A DNA stretch of 57,115 bases. Source: JANRKB01 sp033763695 (GTDB lineage: Bacteria; Planctomycetota; Phycisphaerae; Phycisphaerales; UBA1924). Shown here piece after piece: positions 17,049 through 25,215 of the stretch (position 1 is its first letter; the number at the start of each line of letters is the position of its first letter). The stretch spans positions 1 to 57,115 of the forward strand of contig JANRKB010000029.1 in NCBI GenBank assembly GCA_033763695.1, read 5' to 3'. Below the pieces are notes generated by a model, which was not told the origin of the DNA, made no database searches, and saw only the letters and a list, made by a program, of their open reading frames with translations. Made by a program: the position numbers and the translations under genes.

Positions 17049-17642
17049 TCACTTCCCCTTCAGCCAACGCACCGCCGCCTGAGCCATCTGCTGCCCGTAC
17101 AGCTCAGCCGTGAGCCGATCGCCCGCCGGGGGTGTCTGGTCTGCCGGAGCCTGATCTGACTGGGCCATCAGACCCAGGAACGAACCGAGGCGATTGATGT
17201 GCTTGGTGTCATTGGGCTGGTAGTGGCTCGGCATCTGCCCCGGCGGCACCCAGATCATGCTGTGCTGTCCTGCGAATACGACGAGCTGCAGCAGCGTGTT
17301 CAGCTTGTCGCCGCTGAGATTGCCCGAGTTGGTGAAGCCACCCGCAAGCTTGCCGGACCAGCTCTGGGTGAACCACAATGCGGATGATGCCTCCATGAAT
17401 CGCTTGAAGTCCGCCGACACCGAGCCCATGTATGTCGGCGAGCCGAGCAGCATCGCATCGGCGGCGTTGAGTTCATCCCAGCGTCCGCCGAGTTTGCGAT
17501 CTTGTCCGGGCGAGGGCAGTTCGGTCGTGCTGATAAGCACGCCGCGAACGCCCGAAACCGACTGCACGCCTTTGAGGATCGCCTCGGCGAGTGCCTTGGT
17601 GTGCCCGTACTGACTGTGATACACGACAGCGACTGTGGCCAT
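17049..17642 (-). CDS. WrbA-like flavodoxin-fold NAD(P)H:quinone oxidoreductase
   Basis: 197 aa, the usual WrbA length. The FMN phosphate loop is at YHSQYGHTKALAEA (about 8-21). LGSPTYMGSVSADFKRFME (near 70-90) and the SGNLSGDKLNTLLQL region carry the FMN isoalloxazine contacts. WrbA reduces quinones by two electrons and protects against oxidative stress. Start: ATG at 17640-17642 with AGGAGA 5 nt upstream. It lies 74 bp downstream of a MarR regulator on the same strand, suggesting a MarR-controlled quinone/oxidant response pair. Confidence 0.87.
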   Translation of the reverse strand: MATVAVVYHSQYGHTKALAEAILKGVQSVSGVRGVLISTTELPSPGQDRKLGGRWDELNAADAMLLGSPTYMGSVSADFKRFMEASSALWFTQSWSGKLAGGFTNSGNLSGDKLNTLLQLVVFAGQHSMIWVPPGQMPSHYQPNDTKHINRLGSFLGLMAQSDQAPADQTPPAGDRLTAELYGQQMAQAAVRWLKGK

Positions 17643-17716
17643 ACTGGTCTCCTGGGAATGGTCTTGCAACGTGGTTGTGGTCGGGTTTGTGATCTTGGAG
17701 CCTTGTGGGCTCGCAC

Positions 17717-18235
17717 TCACTGCTCGGGATGGCGTGCCTTGTAGAGCAGCCGATTCAGTTCGCCCAGTTCGCGGGCGGTCATGTGCGACATTTGCTGTTT
17801 GTGCAGTTCGATCACCGGCTTATCCAGCGAGGCGAGCGTCTTGAGGCCCTTCTCTGTGATGCGGACATACACGACGCGGCGGTCTTTTTCGCACCGCACG
17901 CGCTCGACCAATGCGGCCTCTTCCAGCCGATCGACCAGTCGCGTGACGTCGGGCACGCGAGCGACCATCATCTCGCCGATCTGGTGGCAGGGCAGACCAT
18001 GGCCGCTCGCCTTGCTGCCCACTATGGTGCCCGCCTTGGGGTTGACGTGGGCGTGGCCGCGCAAGATCCGCAGCGCGTTGTACGACGCTTCGGAAAGGTC
18101 ATGCGTGCGAAACAGGCGTTCAAAGTCCACCGCCAGCGCCGCCGCGGTCCGGATGAGGTTGAGATACGCCTCTTCCTCCGCGTGCTCGAAGGGCTTCTTC
18201 TTGCCGATGTCGTGCTGGAGGTTGCGTGTCGTCAT
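17717..18235 (-). CDS. MarR-family transcriptional regulator
   Basis: 172 aa. A winged helix spans roughly 55-135: HQIGEMMVARVPDVTRLVDRLE is the recognition region and CEKDRRVVYVRITEKG the wing with its D-R-R signature. Flanking helices form the dimer interface. The ATG at 18233-18235 has AGGA 8 nt upstream. The promoter 37-70 bp upstream contains a GTTG-AAA-CAAC palindrome between -35 and -10, so autoregulation is likely. It is probably co-transcribed with the wrbA-like gene and may sense a quinone or phenolic ligand, though that is inference from the neighbour. Confidence 0.88.
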   Translation of the reverse strand: MTTRNLQHDIGKKKPFEHAEEEAYLNLIRTAAALAVDFERLFRTHDLSEASYNALRILRGHAHVNPKAGTIVGSKASGHGLPCHQIGEMMVARVPDVTRLVDRLEEAALVERVRCEKDRRVVYVRITEKGLKTLASLDKPVIELHKQQMSHMTARELGELNRLLYKARHPEQ

Positions 18236-18278
18236 GGCTGCGATCCTGCCGCACTGTCCGGGCCCATTTGCTGTCAGA

Positions 18279-18307
18279 ACAATACCTGTTGAAACAACTA
18301 AAGTCAA
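18279..18307 (-). promoter_or_regulatory. Promoter of the marR-wrbA unit
   Basis: On the minus strand TTGACT (18302-18307) is followed after 17 bp by TATTGT (18279-18284), a close sigma-70 match. Transcription would start near 18272, giving a 37-nt leader before the marR ATG. Confidence 0.8.
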
Positions 18308-18319
18308 GTCCGTTGTTTC
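18288..18319. promoter_or_regulatory. Probable MarR operator pair
   Basis: GAAACAAC (18291-18298) and its exact inverted copy GTTGTTTC (18312-18319) have centres 21 bp apart, two helical turns. The first is itself part of the palindrome GTTG-AAA-CAAC (18288-18298), which sits in the promoter spacer; the second lies just upstream of the -35 box. This is the expected layout for autorepression. Confidence 0.7.
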
Positions 18320-18471
18320 CGGGGCCAAAAAGCGAAGCGGCGGGCATGCACGATGCACACCCGCCGACCGCTTGGGGAGGGGGGATTCAAGCTTCGGACG
18401 ATCTCCGCATCGCGACACGTCCCGGCAACACCACGCACGGGGCGTTCGCATGTGGGGACGCCCTGCAAGGC

Positions 18472-19020
18472 TCACTCCGGCATGCCGCGCAGTTCCATCT
18501 TGAAGCGCGGCAGGTTTGCCGCCAGTCGCTCCAGGTCGATCCGGGAAGGCATGTGGCCCGTGATGTTGTCTTTGGTCACCGGCACGCCCACGGCACGGAA
18601 GAAGTTGTCCAGCCCCGCGGGCGAGACGGTCACGATCATCCGCGCAGGAGTCCCGCCGATGTTGCGGAAGGTGTGCGTCACGCCGCGCGGCACGCGGAGA
18701 AAGTCTCCGGGGCCAGCGACGAGCCAACGCTCGCCGACAAGGATCTTCAGCGTGCCCTGCTTGATGAAGAAGCATTCATCGCAGTCTGTGTGCGCGTGCG
18801 GTGGGGGCCCGGCCTCCGGGTCCGCCGCGACCGCGATGTCAAACACCGCCAGCGCATTGTGCGAGTCCTTGCCGCTGGTCACGATCGTGACGCGATCGCC
18901 CGCGACCCAGTAGGTGTTTGGCGCGATCGAGGAACGGGCGGCGTCAAGCTGTGCGTCAGCAGCATCGGATGAAGCGCGAACGACAACGTCGGCACGTGGT
19001 GCCATGGCTGACACTGACAT
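18472..19020 (-). CDS. Single-cupin protein, quercetin-dioxygenase-like
   Basis: 182 aa. One cupin barrel spans about 55-150, with metal ligands H75, H77 and E82 in PPPHAHTDCDECFF and H116 in PRGVTHTF, so a metal site looks intact. The function could be a dioxygenase, isomerase or metal-binding regulator; the sequence does not decide. Start: the ATG at 19018-19020 has GGGAAG 8 nt upstream. A GTG three codons earlier would leave no room for it. It stands alone, 236 bp before the marR start on the same strand. Confidence 0.8.
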   Translation of the reverse strand: MSVSAMAPRADVVVRASSDAADAQLDAARSSIAPNTYWVAGDRVTIVTSGKDSHNALAVFDIAVAADPEAGPPPHAHTDCDECFFIKQGTLKILVGERWLVAGPGDFLRVPRGVTHTFRNIGGTPARMIVTVSPAGLDNFFRAVGVPVTKDNITGHMPSRIDLERLAANLPRFKMELRGMPE

Positions 19021-19176
19021 GGGTATCACTTCCCGTGGGCGTCCCGCGGCCGTGCCGCGGGTCGCTCCGTCCTGTGCCGCCCGGGGTTTCAGCCCGTCGG
19101 GTTCGTCGGCACATAGGGGGATAGACGCGAGCGGCGGTTTCGTGCGCGAGGATTCTCGCGTCGCTTCCAGCCTGGT

Positions 19177-19854
19177 TTACGGCACACCGGCAAGCCGGGC
19201 CCGCGCCGACCTTCGACGACGGGCCCAGTACAGCACAATCACTGCCGCCGCCGCGACCAGCGCGAGGGCGATCGCACCAATCAGCAGCGGCACAAGCACG
19301 CTCAACACCGAAACCACAGCCGCACCGATGCTCTCCAGCGTCGCCACGATCGGGTTTGCCACGCCGAGCGTCGTTGCGGTGCTGCCCGCACGCGTCGCCA
19401 CGCTCGTCAGTTGCACGCCCGCGGCGGGGACGCCCCCGCCCAGCACCGCCGCGGCCCACGGCAGGAGTTGCTGCGTCGCCGTACCCGCGTGCGCCAGCCC
19501 ACCCGCCATCGCGCCCGCGCTGAGGTTCGCATCGCTTACGCCCAGCGCATGCAGCAGCGGCACGGCCGCGACCAGTGTGCCGCTGATCACTGCCAGCGGC
19601 GTCGCGAGTGCATCCAGCGCGTGATCAACCCACGGCACATGAAACGCGACGACCTCGACAAGGCTCAGCACGCCGAACGCGGAGACGGCCCACCAACTGC
19701 CGATCCATTCCATGCCGTGCCCGGGCGTAATGACGCCGAGCGCACACGCGAGCGATGCAACGAAGAGCGGCACAAACACGCGCAGCCCCGCCGCCGCGCC
19801 AAGTCCGGCGGCCACACCCAACGTTGACAGCACTGTCGCAAACGAGTCGAGCAT
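19177..19854 (-). CDS. DUF4126 membrane protein
   Basis: 225 aa with five to six hydrophobic segments. The start, LGVAAGLGAAAGLRVFVPLFVASLA, is the glycine/alanine-rich opening of DUF4126 proteins. The middle is Ala/Gly-rich and the C-terminus is basic (WARRRRSARARL), which should face the cytoplasm. Function is unknown. ATG start with GGAGG 6 nt upstream. It is not tightly linked to either neighbour. Confidence 0.75.
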   Translation of the reverse strand: MLDSFATVLSTLGVAAGLGAAAGLRVFVPLFVASLACALGVITPGHGMEWIGSWWAVSAFGVLSLVEVVAFHVPWVDHALDALATPLAVISGTLVAAVPLLHALGVSDANLSAGAMAGGLAHAGTATQQLLPWAAAVLGGGVPAAGVQLTSVATRAGSTATTLGVANPIVATLESIGAAVVSVLSVLVPLLIGAIALALVAAAAVIVLYWARRRRSARARLAGVP

Positions 19855-19950
19855 CCGCGGCCTCCAACGCGTTGTTCGGATTTGGCGACGGCGGATTTCT
19901 CACGCGTTGTGAGCGCGTGTGGTGCGTGCCCGGTTATCTGACGCGCGTCG

Positions 19951-20571
19951 TCATTGCGGTTCTGAGTTCACCCAGCGATGGGCGTCAGCCAGACGCTCCT
20001 TGAAATACTGCTGACAAAGCGCGACACCGATCAGAGCGCCAAACCCGCCAGACGGCATGAAGACGCAAGCCCAGCCGAGCGGTTGCGATTCCATCAGCGG
20101 CATCATCACGAAGAAGAGAAGAAACTGAATCACAACGCTCAAGATCGCGGAGAGGCATGACTCCTTCGTGGACATGCCGCCGTAGGTCGTCGCGACAAAG
20201 ACGATGAGAAGCATGACTGGCACAAACCCGACCACGAACCCCGCGGGGCCAATGGGCATCACGCAGCACGTCGGAAGCATCAATCCCAACACGACCACGC
20301 GGGCAAACCCAGACCACACGCTCGGCGGCTTCCACTTCTCTGCATACTTCGGAATGAGCGGAAGAAGATCGCTGATGTCGCTACCGCATTCGGGGCACTT
20401 GTGCGATGTCCCCAGAAGCGACCGACAGTCATAGGAGCAGTGGTAGCAGATTCCGCCGATGAGCCGGCGCCGCAGGCGTGGCAGTCTCGCGGCGATGACA
20501 TACGCCCACACCCACGCAGCGATGCCAAGCAGCATCGAAAGGACCAAGATCAACTCAGTCGAGCCTATCAC
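19951..20571 (-). CDS. Membrane protein with a cytoplasmic-type four-cysteine zinc ribbon
   Basis: 206 aa, not assigned to a family. One hydrophobic span (about 6-28) is followed by a basic stretch and a zinc-ribbon pair CYHC near residue 42 and CPEC near 59. Several hydrophobic segments follow from about 88 onward. Comparable CPECG-bearing membrane proteins are abundant in Phycisphaerae. The base composition is visibly less GC-rich than its neighbours. The GTG start at 20569-20571 has TAGTAT 7 nt upstream (20579-20584) and no ribosome binding site, fitting a leaderless transcript. Confidence 0.6.
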   Translation of the reverse strand: MIGSTELILVLSMLLGIAAWVWAYVIAARLPRLRRRLIGGICYHCSYDCRSLLGTSHKCPECGSDISDLLPLIPKYAEKWKPPSVWSGFARVVVLGLMLPTCCVMPIGPAGFVVGFVPVMLLIVFVATTYGGMSTKESCLSAILSVVIQFLLFFVMMPLMESQPLGWACVFMPSGGFGALIGVALCQQYFKERLADAHRWVNSEPQ

Positions 20572-20689
20572 GGCGAGATACTACGCGAGGCTCGCGATGG
20601 CACGATACGGAGTCGCACGTGACAACGAGCGCAGAACTCGCTACATCGCGGTTTCGTTTCGTCGGAGACACAGGCGTTGCGCTGCCCGT

Positions 20690-21415
20690 TTACCGCAGAA
20701 TCCAGCGCTTCTCATTCACTTCGAACGGCTCGCTGCCGCGGCCTGCGAGTTCGCCCGGGCCCTTGTAGCGGACCATGAGGCTCTTGCGGAGCAGCACCTT
20801 CTTCATCTCGCCGGTCTTGGGGTCCTTGACCTCAAGGGCGCGCGTCTCGCCGCTAAAGCCCGCGGCATACACCACGATCTCCGACACCTTCATCGCGCCC
20901 GCGGGCCAGATCACCACGCCTTCTTTGGCGTTGCCGGGGCCTTGCAGGAGCGTGCCGAGGATGCTGATTTGATCCTGAATGAGCGGGTTGCCCAGATCGC
21001 CGATGATCTTGTTTGTGACGGCGGCGGGCACATCCTTGCCGCTGCGCATCAGGTCGCCTTCGTCGGTCGCCAGATCAAACGCCGGGGCGAACAGGAGGTC
21101 TTCCTGAGTCGTGTTGGTGACCTTGTACGTCAGGTAGAAGTAGGCCTTCACGCCCTGCTCGCCGAGGTCGACCGTCGTGAGGCGGAGATCGCCGAGGTCC
21201 AGATCAAACTGCCAGCGCTTCGGCACCGGATCGGGCTCGGGGGCCAGCGCGGCCATCGTGCCCAGGCCCGCAACCGCGGCGACGCTGACGGCCGGCAACA
21301 GCACCGCGCGCGAGAGCGACGCCTGCAAGGCGGCCCGCAAGGTGGTCCGCAGCAGGGTCGTCGCGACAGACGCCTTGGCGGGGCTCAGAACTGACTGCTG
21401 ATTCGACTGCGTCAT
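20690..21415 (-). CDS. Hypothetical exported or anchored protein
   Basis: 241 aa, not recognised. A long basic N-terminal region is followed by a hydrophobic segment (about 38-58, AVLLPAVSVAAVAGLGTMAAL), which fits a signal anchor. The remainder (about 65-241) is a soluble beta-rich region starting KRWQFDLDLGDLRL with VKAYFYLTYKVTNTT, reminiscent of a transglutaminase- or Ig-like beta sandwich, but this is only an impression. ATG start with GAGG about 9 nt upstream. Confidence 0.6.
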   Translation of the reverse strand: MTQSNQQSVLSPAKASVATTLLRTTLRAALQASLSRAVLLPAVSVAAVAGLGTMAALAPEPDPVPKRWQFDLDLGDLRLTTVDLGEQGVKAYFYLTYKVTNTTQEDLLFAPAFDLATDEGDLMRSGKDVPAAVTNKIIGDLGNPLIQDQISILGTLLQGPGNAKEGVVIWPAGAMKVSEIVVYAAGFSGETRALEVKDPKTGEMKKVLLRKSLMVRYKGPGELAGRGSEPFEVNEKRWILR

Positions 21416-21762
21416 TGCGGAATGCCTCGTGATACCAGTGGAAGCCAGTGTCCGCGGGGGCGGAGGTCCGGGAGTTCCGGCGGGCGGGACCGAACCGAGC
21501 CCGTGGGGAGGCTAGTCTACGTCGGGCCGGGAGGGCGTGCCAACGCCAAGGTGTCGGGTGTGGGCTTTCTTTGGTGCCGCCCGACCCGCCGAACCGATCC
21601 CGCTCCTGACCGACGCGCGGGATGCCCCGCACGGCGGTGCAAAGCCGGTTGTGCCAAGGATGTTCGTCGAAGGCGGCGAACCTGTTGCGTTTCAGGTTGC
21701 GATCCACCAGTCGTGTCACGGATGCCCAGACTTTTGTGATCCACAGACTCTTCCGCCATCTG
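21416..21762. other. Divergent intergenic region
   Basis: This gap lies between the divergent hypothetical gene and the GNAT gene. I see no credible coding frame. TGATCCACA (21737-21745) is one mismatch from a DnaA box but isolated. TAGACT near 21510-21520 on the minus strand is a possible -10 for the hypothetical gene. Confidence 0.4.
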
Positions 21763-22842
21763 ATGCTCGCTCCCGACGCCGACCCGGCCGCGAACCCGCG
21801 CGCGGCGGCCGATGGCGTCCCGGGGGCGATGCGTGCCCAGCGCGTGCCGCCCGAGCTGTATCTGGCGGCGGCGGTGCGATTGGTCAGCCAATCGCTTCCG
21901 GATCGCGAGGTCGCCGCGCGGCGGCTGCTGGCCAACGCCAGCGAGCACGGCATCGATTTCGCCAACACCTTCGCCACCATCGACCACGCCCAGCCTCGAC
22001 TCATTGATCGCGTGCGGCAGGTCTGTCTGCTCGTCCCCGGCTCGGGGCGCACGGCGATGATGTTCGTGTCGGAGCCCAACCCAACCTCAGTAGCGGGTGG
22101 GGGCGGCGACGCCGGCGGCAACAGCATCGCCTACGCCGAGCGCGTGGCGTGTGTGCGTGCCGCGTGCGAGCACGCCGAGCGCGAGATGGCGGCGACGGTG
22201 CGGCTGTTTCAGGCGCTCCCCGAGCCCGGCGATACATGGCTGATCGGTGCGTATCGCGGCGCCGGGTTCTTGCAGATCTCTGAACTCGAGTACCTGCGTC
22301 GCCCGCGGCATTGGGCTCGTCGCGTTTCGGGTCGCGCCGTGCCGAGCAACGTTCACTTTGTCAGTGTTGCGGATCTTGCCGAGCACGTGCGCGACGCCGC
22401 ACTGCTCGCCGCGCTGGATCGCACCTACGCCGACACGCTGGATTGCCCCGAACTCTGCGGCATGCGGGATACGCGTGACGTGCTCGATTCACACCTGCAC
22501 ACCGGTCACTACGACCCGCGGCTGTGGACGATCGCGATGCTCGACGGCGAGCCGCACGGGTGTCTGTTGCTGAGCCGCGTACCCGAACAGCGGTCCTGCG
22601 AACTGGTCTACCTCGGGATTTCCCCGTCGCTGCGTGGCAAAGGCGTGGCCAGTGCACTGCTCGCCCGCGGGCTGGAACTGCCGATCGGCGATGGGATCGA
22701 CAGCATCACCTGTGCCGTGGACGGGCGGAATACGCCCGCCAAGACGCTGTACGACCGCTTTGGATTCAGGCCTTTCGGACGCCGAATCGCGCTGGTGAAA
22801 CCCTCGGGTGCGGCCGACCCGCTGGCAGCAGCGATGGGATGA
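21763..22842 (+). CDS. GNAT-family N-acetyltransferase (probably tandem domains)
   Basis: 359 aa from the ATG at 21763. The C-terminal half is a clear GNAT domain: LVYLGISPSLRGKGVASALL holds the acetyl-CoA pyrophosphate loop (R-G-K-G-V-A), then SITCAVDGRNTPAKTLYDRFGF. The N-terminal half also reads like a degenerate acetyltransferase (LVRQVCLLVP, then AATVRLFQAL and GAYRGAGFLQI), as in tandem-GNAT enzymes. The substrate is unknown. It precedes dnaA on the same strand but by 590 bp, so they are not an operon. No ribosome binding site is visible. Confidence 0.78.
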   Translation: MLAPDADPAANPRAAADGVPGAMRAQRVPPELYLAAAVRLVSQSLPDREVAARRLLANASEHGIDFANTFATIDHAQPRLIDRVRQVCLLVPGSGRTAMMFVSEPNPTSVAGGGGDAGGNSIAYAERVACVRAACEHAEREMAATVRLFQALPEPGDTWLIGAYRGAGFLQISELEYLRRPRHWARRVSGRAVPSNVHFVSVADLAEHVRDAALLAALDRTYADTLDCPELCGMRDTRDVLDSHLHTGHYDPRLWTIAMLDGEPHGCLLLSRVPEQRSCELVYLGISPSLRGKGVASALLARGLELPIGDGIDSITCAVDGRNTPAKTLYDRFGFRPFGRRIALVKPSGAADPLAAAMG

Positions 22843-23432
22843 GGTTTGGCGCGACGTTGCGCGACGGAACAAGCGATCGCGTCGTGTCAATGTCCCCGGT
22901 CTGAACTTATTCTTCATCGAGCACAAGCGATTGTCGAAGCGTCGCTTACGCGCCGTCGCAGGGAGTTTTGCACAAGTTGTTCGCAGTCGCCGGTGCGTGC
23001 GTGGAGAAGTATTTTTTGCCGAGCGCAAGTCATTGTCTTGCGGGCCTCAACGCGGTGGATGACCCAGCGCAATCCCCGGCTGGTCTTGCTGGCCTTCGCC
23101 CGGCTCTCTACCTTCGCGTTGTCGGATTAAGGAATCGATCCGACTGGTCCGACGCCGCGGCCCGAGGGGCAACCCGGGGGCAGTTCTGTTCTGGAGTTTC
23201 GAGCGCGGCGTAGGAGCGAGAGTCACCGAAGAACTTCCTCGTCTTTCGAGGAGTACGAACCCCGGCCAGGGTTGCCGGGGTGGGGTGTTCGTCTCTCTGG
23301 TGTTCGGGCGATGGGTGCGCTCGAACCGCCGACCAATGGGTGCATGGATCGCGTTCGCACGTTCCCCCGCGTCCGGGTTTGGCCCGGCTCGCAGGGACGT
23401 TCACGCCCGAATTGGCGTGAGGGTGGAACGAC
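22843..23432 (+). promoter_or_regulatory. Long dnaA upstream region with hairpins; weak oriC candidate
   Basis: No coding frame is credible here. The left part is locally AT-rich for this genome (near 22909-22918 and 23008-23017). It holds TTTTGCACA (22966-22974, one mismatch to a DnaA box) and the inverted repeat CGCAAG/CTTGCG (23024-23042, 7-nt loop). Nearer dnaA are two hairpins: TCCTCG/CGAGGA (23236-23252) and ACCCCGGC/GCCGGGGT (23259-23281). No cluster of consensus TTATCCACA boxes is present, so an origin is only possible. Confidence 0.4.
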
Positions 23433-25154
23433 GTGGACACGCGGATCACGGATGTCTCGGAACAGTCTTTCTCCGACGCGCGGCGTGAGCAGCGCGAGAT
23501 GGATCGCCTCGAAACGCACGACGCCGATGTCGTCGGGCGCATCATCGGTCGCTTGTGTGATGAAGTTGGGCCTGACCGCTACGCCCGCTACTTTGATCGC
23601 CAGACGCGCCTGAGCGTGCATGACGACACGCTCGATGTGACGGTGCCGACCGGCTTTCTCGCCGACCTGCTCGATCGTCGTTTCGGCGCGTCGATCCGGC
23701 GCGCCGCACTCGCCGAGCTGCGTCTCGCGTCGATGAAGCTGTGCTTCAAGGTTGATCAGTGCGCGTTTGACGAAGGGGCATCGGCCAGCGCGAGCGCCAA
23801 TGAGCGTGCAACGCAGCGCGCGATCGAGAACGCCCGCGCAAACGCCGAGCCTTCTGCGGCCGAGCCGACGCATCGTGCCAAAGCGACGGGCGTGCCCGGG
23901 GCTGGTAAGTCGATCGAGCGTGCCGAAAGCCGCGCTGTGGTGCACGCCCAGCACGTCGCACCGGTGCGTCTCTCGCAGATCGATCAGGCGCGGCAGGCCG
24001 TCGCACCGCTCGCTCGCGCCACGCGGCCGACGCGTGCGTTGCACTCGGGTCACGCGCTGGATGATTTCATCGTCGGTGAGTCCAACCGGCTCGCGCACGC
24101 GGCGGTGCTGCGCCTGTGCGATCTCGAGGCCGGGACCGGCGTCAGCCCGCTCTTCATTCACGGCTCATGCGGGCTTGGAAAGACGCATCTCCTCCAAGGC
24201 GCGGCACGGCGATTTGCGGCCCTGCGCCCCGGCGCGGTCGTGCGGTTTACGACTGCCGAAGCCTTCACCAACGAGTACATCACCGCGATCCGCAACGGAC
24301 GCGTGGACGCCTTCCGCGCGGCACATCGGCGGGTTGACCTGCTCGCGATCGACGATGTCCACTTCTTGAGCAACAAGGACGCCACGCAGGGCGAGCTGCT
24401 GCACACGATCGATGCCGCGGGGCTTGCGGGCGCCCGCCTGGTTCTCGCAAGCGACGAGCATCCGCGCGAGATCCGCAAGCTCTCTGCCGGGCTTGTCTCT
24501 CGCTTCATGGCCGGTGGCGTGGTGCGGCTGGATGCGCCCGATGCGGAACTGTCGCGTCGTCTGATCAGCATGCTCGCGGCTCGTCGCGGTCTGGTGCTCG
24601 AGAGCGAGGCTCTGGCGGCACTGGCGGAGCACGCTCGCCATCGCGCTGGTCCGGCGGGTGTCTCGGTGCGCGATCTTGAGGGGCTGGTGACGCAGGTCGA
24701 AGCGGTGCACCGCCTGCTGCCCGAGTTCTCCGTCGGGGGCGAGGGCACGATCGGTCTGGCGCTGGTGCGCAAGGCGATCGGCGCGGATGCTGCCCCACGG
24801 GTGCGCCGCCCGGTGCCGCTGGGCGTCATCGCTGATGAGGTGTGCCGCCAGTTGCAGGTGCAGATGACCGACCTGACGGGCAAGGGGCGGCACAAGCGGG
24901 TGGTGCTGGCGCGGGCAATGATCACGCACCTGTCGCGCAAGCTCACGACGCATTCGTTCCCCGAAATCGCGCGTGCCATCGGGCGTCCGAATCACTCGAC
25001 GGTGATTACGGCCCACAAGCGACTCGCGGCCCAGATGGCCGCGGGAGAGATGGCCCAAGTCGATGAACTCGGTGAGCCGTTCGTCGGCGTCGGGCTCGTC
25101 TTGTTGGCCGAGCGGCTGGAGCGCGACGTGGTCCGGGCGGCCGGGGCGGCATGA
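23433..25154 (+). CDS. dnaA: Chromosomal replication initiator protein
   Basis: 573 aa, longer than the usual 450. Domain I is about 28-105. A low-complexity linker (about 110-205) replaces the short domain II. The AAA+ core starts LDDFIVGESNRLAHAA, with Walker A GSCGLGKTH (244-252) and Walker B LLAIDDVHF. The C-terminal DNA-binding domain has SFPEIARAIGRPNHSTV, the DnaA-box reader, near 505-520. About 50 extra residues follow it. DnaA opens oriC and loads the replicative helicase. The next gene is rmuC, not dnaN, as in many planctomycetes with a dispersed dnaA. GTG start with a weak GGTGG upstream. Confidence 0.93.
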   Translation: MDTRITDVSEQSFSDARREQREMDRLETHDADVVGRIIGRLCDEVGPDRYARYFDRQTRLSVHDDTLDVTVPTGFLADLLDRRFGASIRRAALAELRLASMKLCFKVDQCAFDEGASASASANERATQRAIENARANAEPSAAEPTHRAKATGVPGAGKSIERAESRAVVHAQHVAPVRLSQIDQARQAVAPLARATRPTRALHSGHALDDFIVGESNRLAHAAVLRLCDLEAGTGVSPLFIHGSCGLGKTHLLQGAARRFAALRPGAVVRFTTAEAFTNEYITAIRNGRVDAFRAAHRRVDLLAIDDVHFLSNKDATQGELLHTIDAAGLAGARLVLASDEHPREIRKLSAGLVSRFMAGGVVRLDAPDAELSRRLISMLAARRGLVLESEALAALAEHARHRAGPAGVSVRDLEGLVTQVEAVHRLLPEFSVGGEGTIGLALVRKAIGADAAPRVRRPVPLGVIADEVCRQLQVQMTDLTGKGRHKRVVLARAMITHLSRKLTTHSFPEIARAIGRPNHSTVITAHKRLAAQMAAGEMAQVDELGEPFVGVGLVLLAERLERDVVRAAGAA

Positions 25155-25215
25155 ATGGCACAAAAGCAGGCGAATGGGCTGGTGTCGGTGTGGCCCGGCC
25201 CGTTACGCTTGCTTC

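Noticed and set aside
21737..21745. TGATCCACA, near-consensus DnaA box
   Set aside because: It is a single isolated site upstream of the GNAT gene; one match is expected by chance and no cluster surrounds it.
23285..23370. A GCTCGAACC word that looked like a tRNA T-arm upstream of dnaA
   Set aside because: No acceptor, D or anticodon stem can be drawn around it on either strand.
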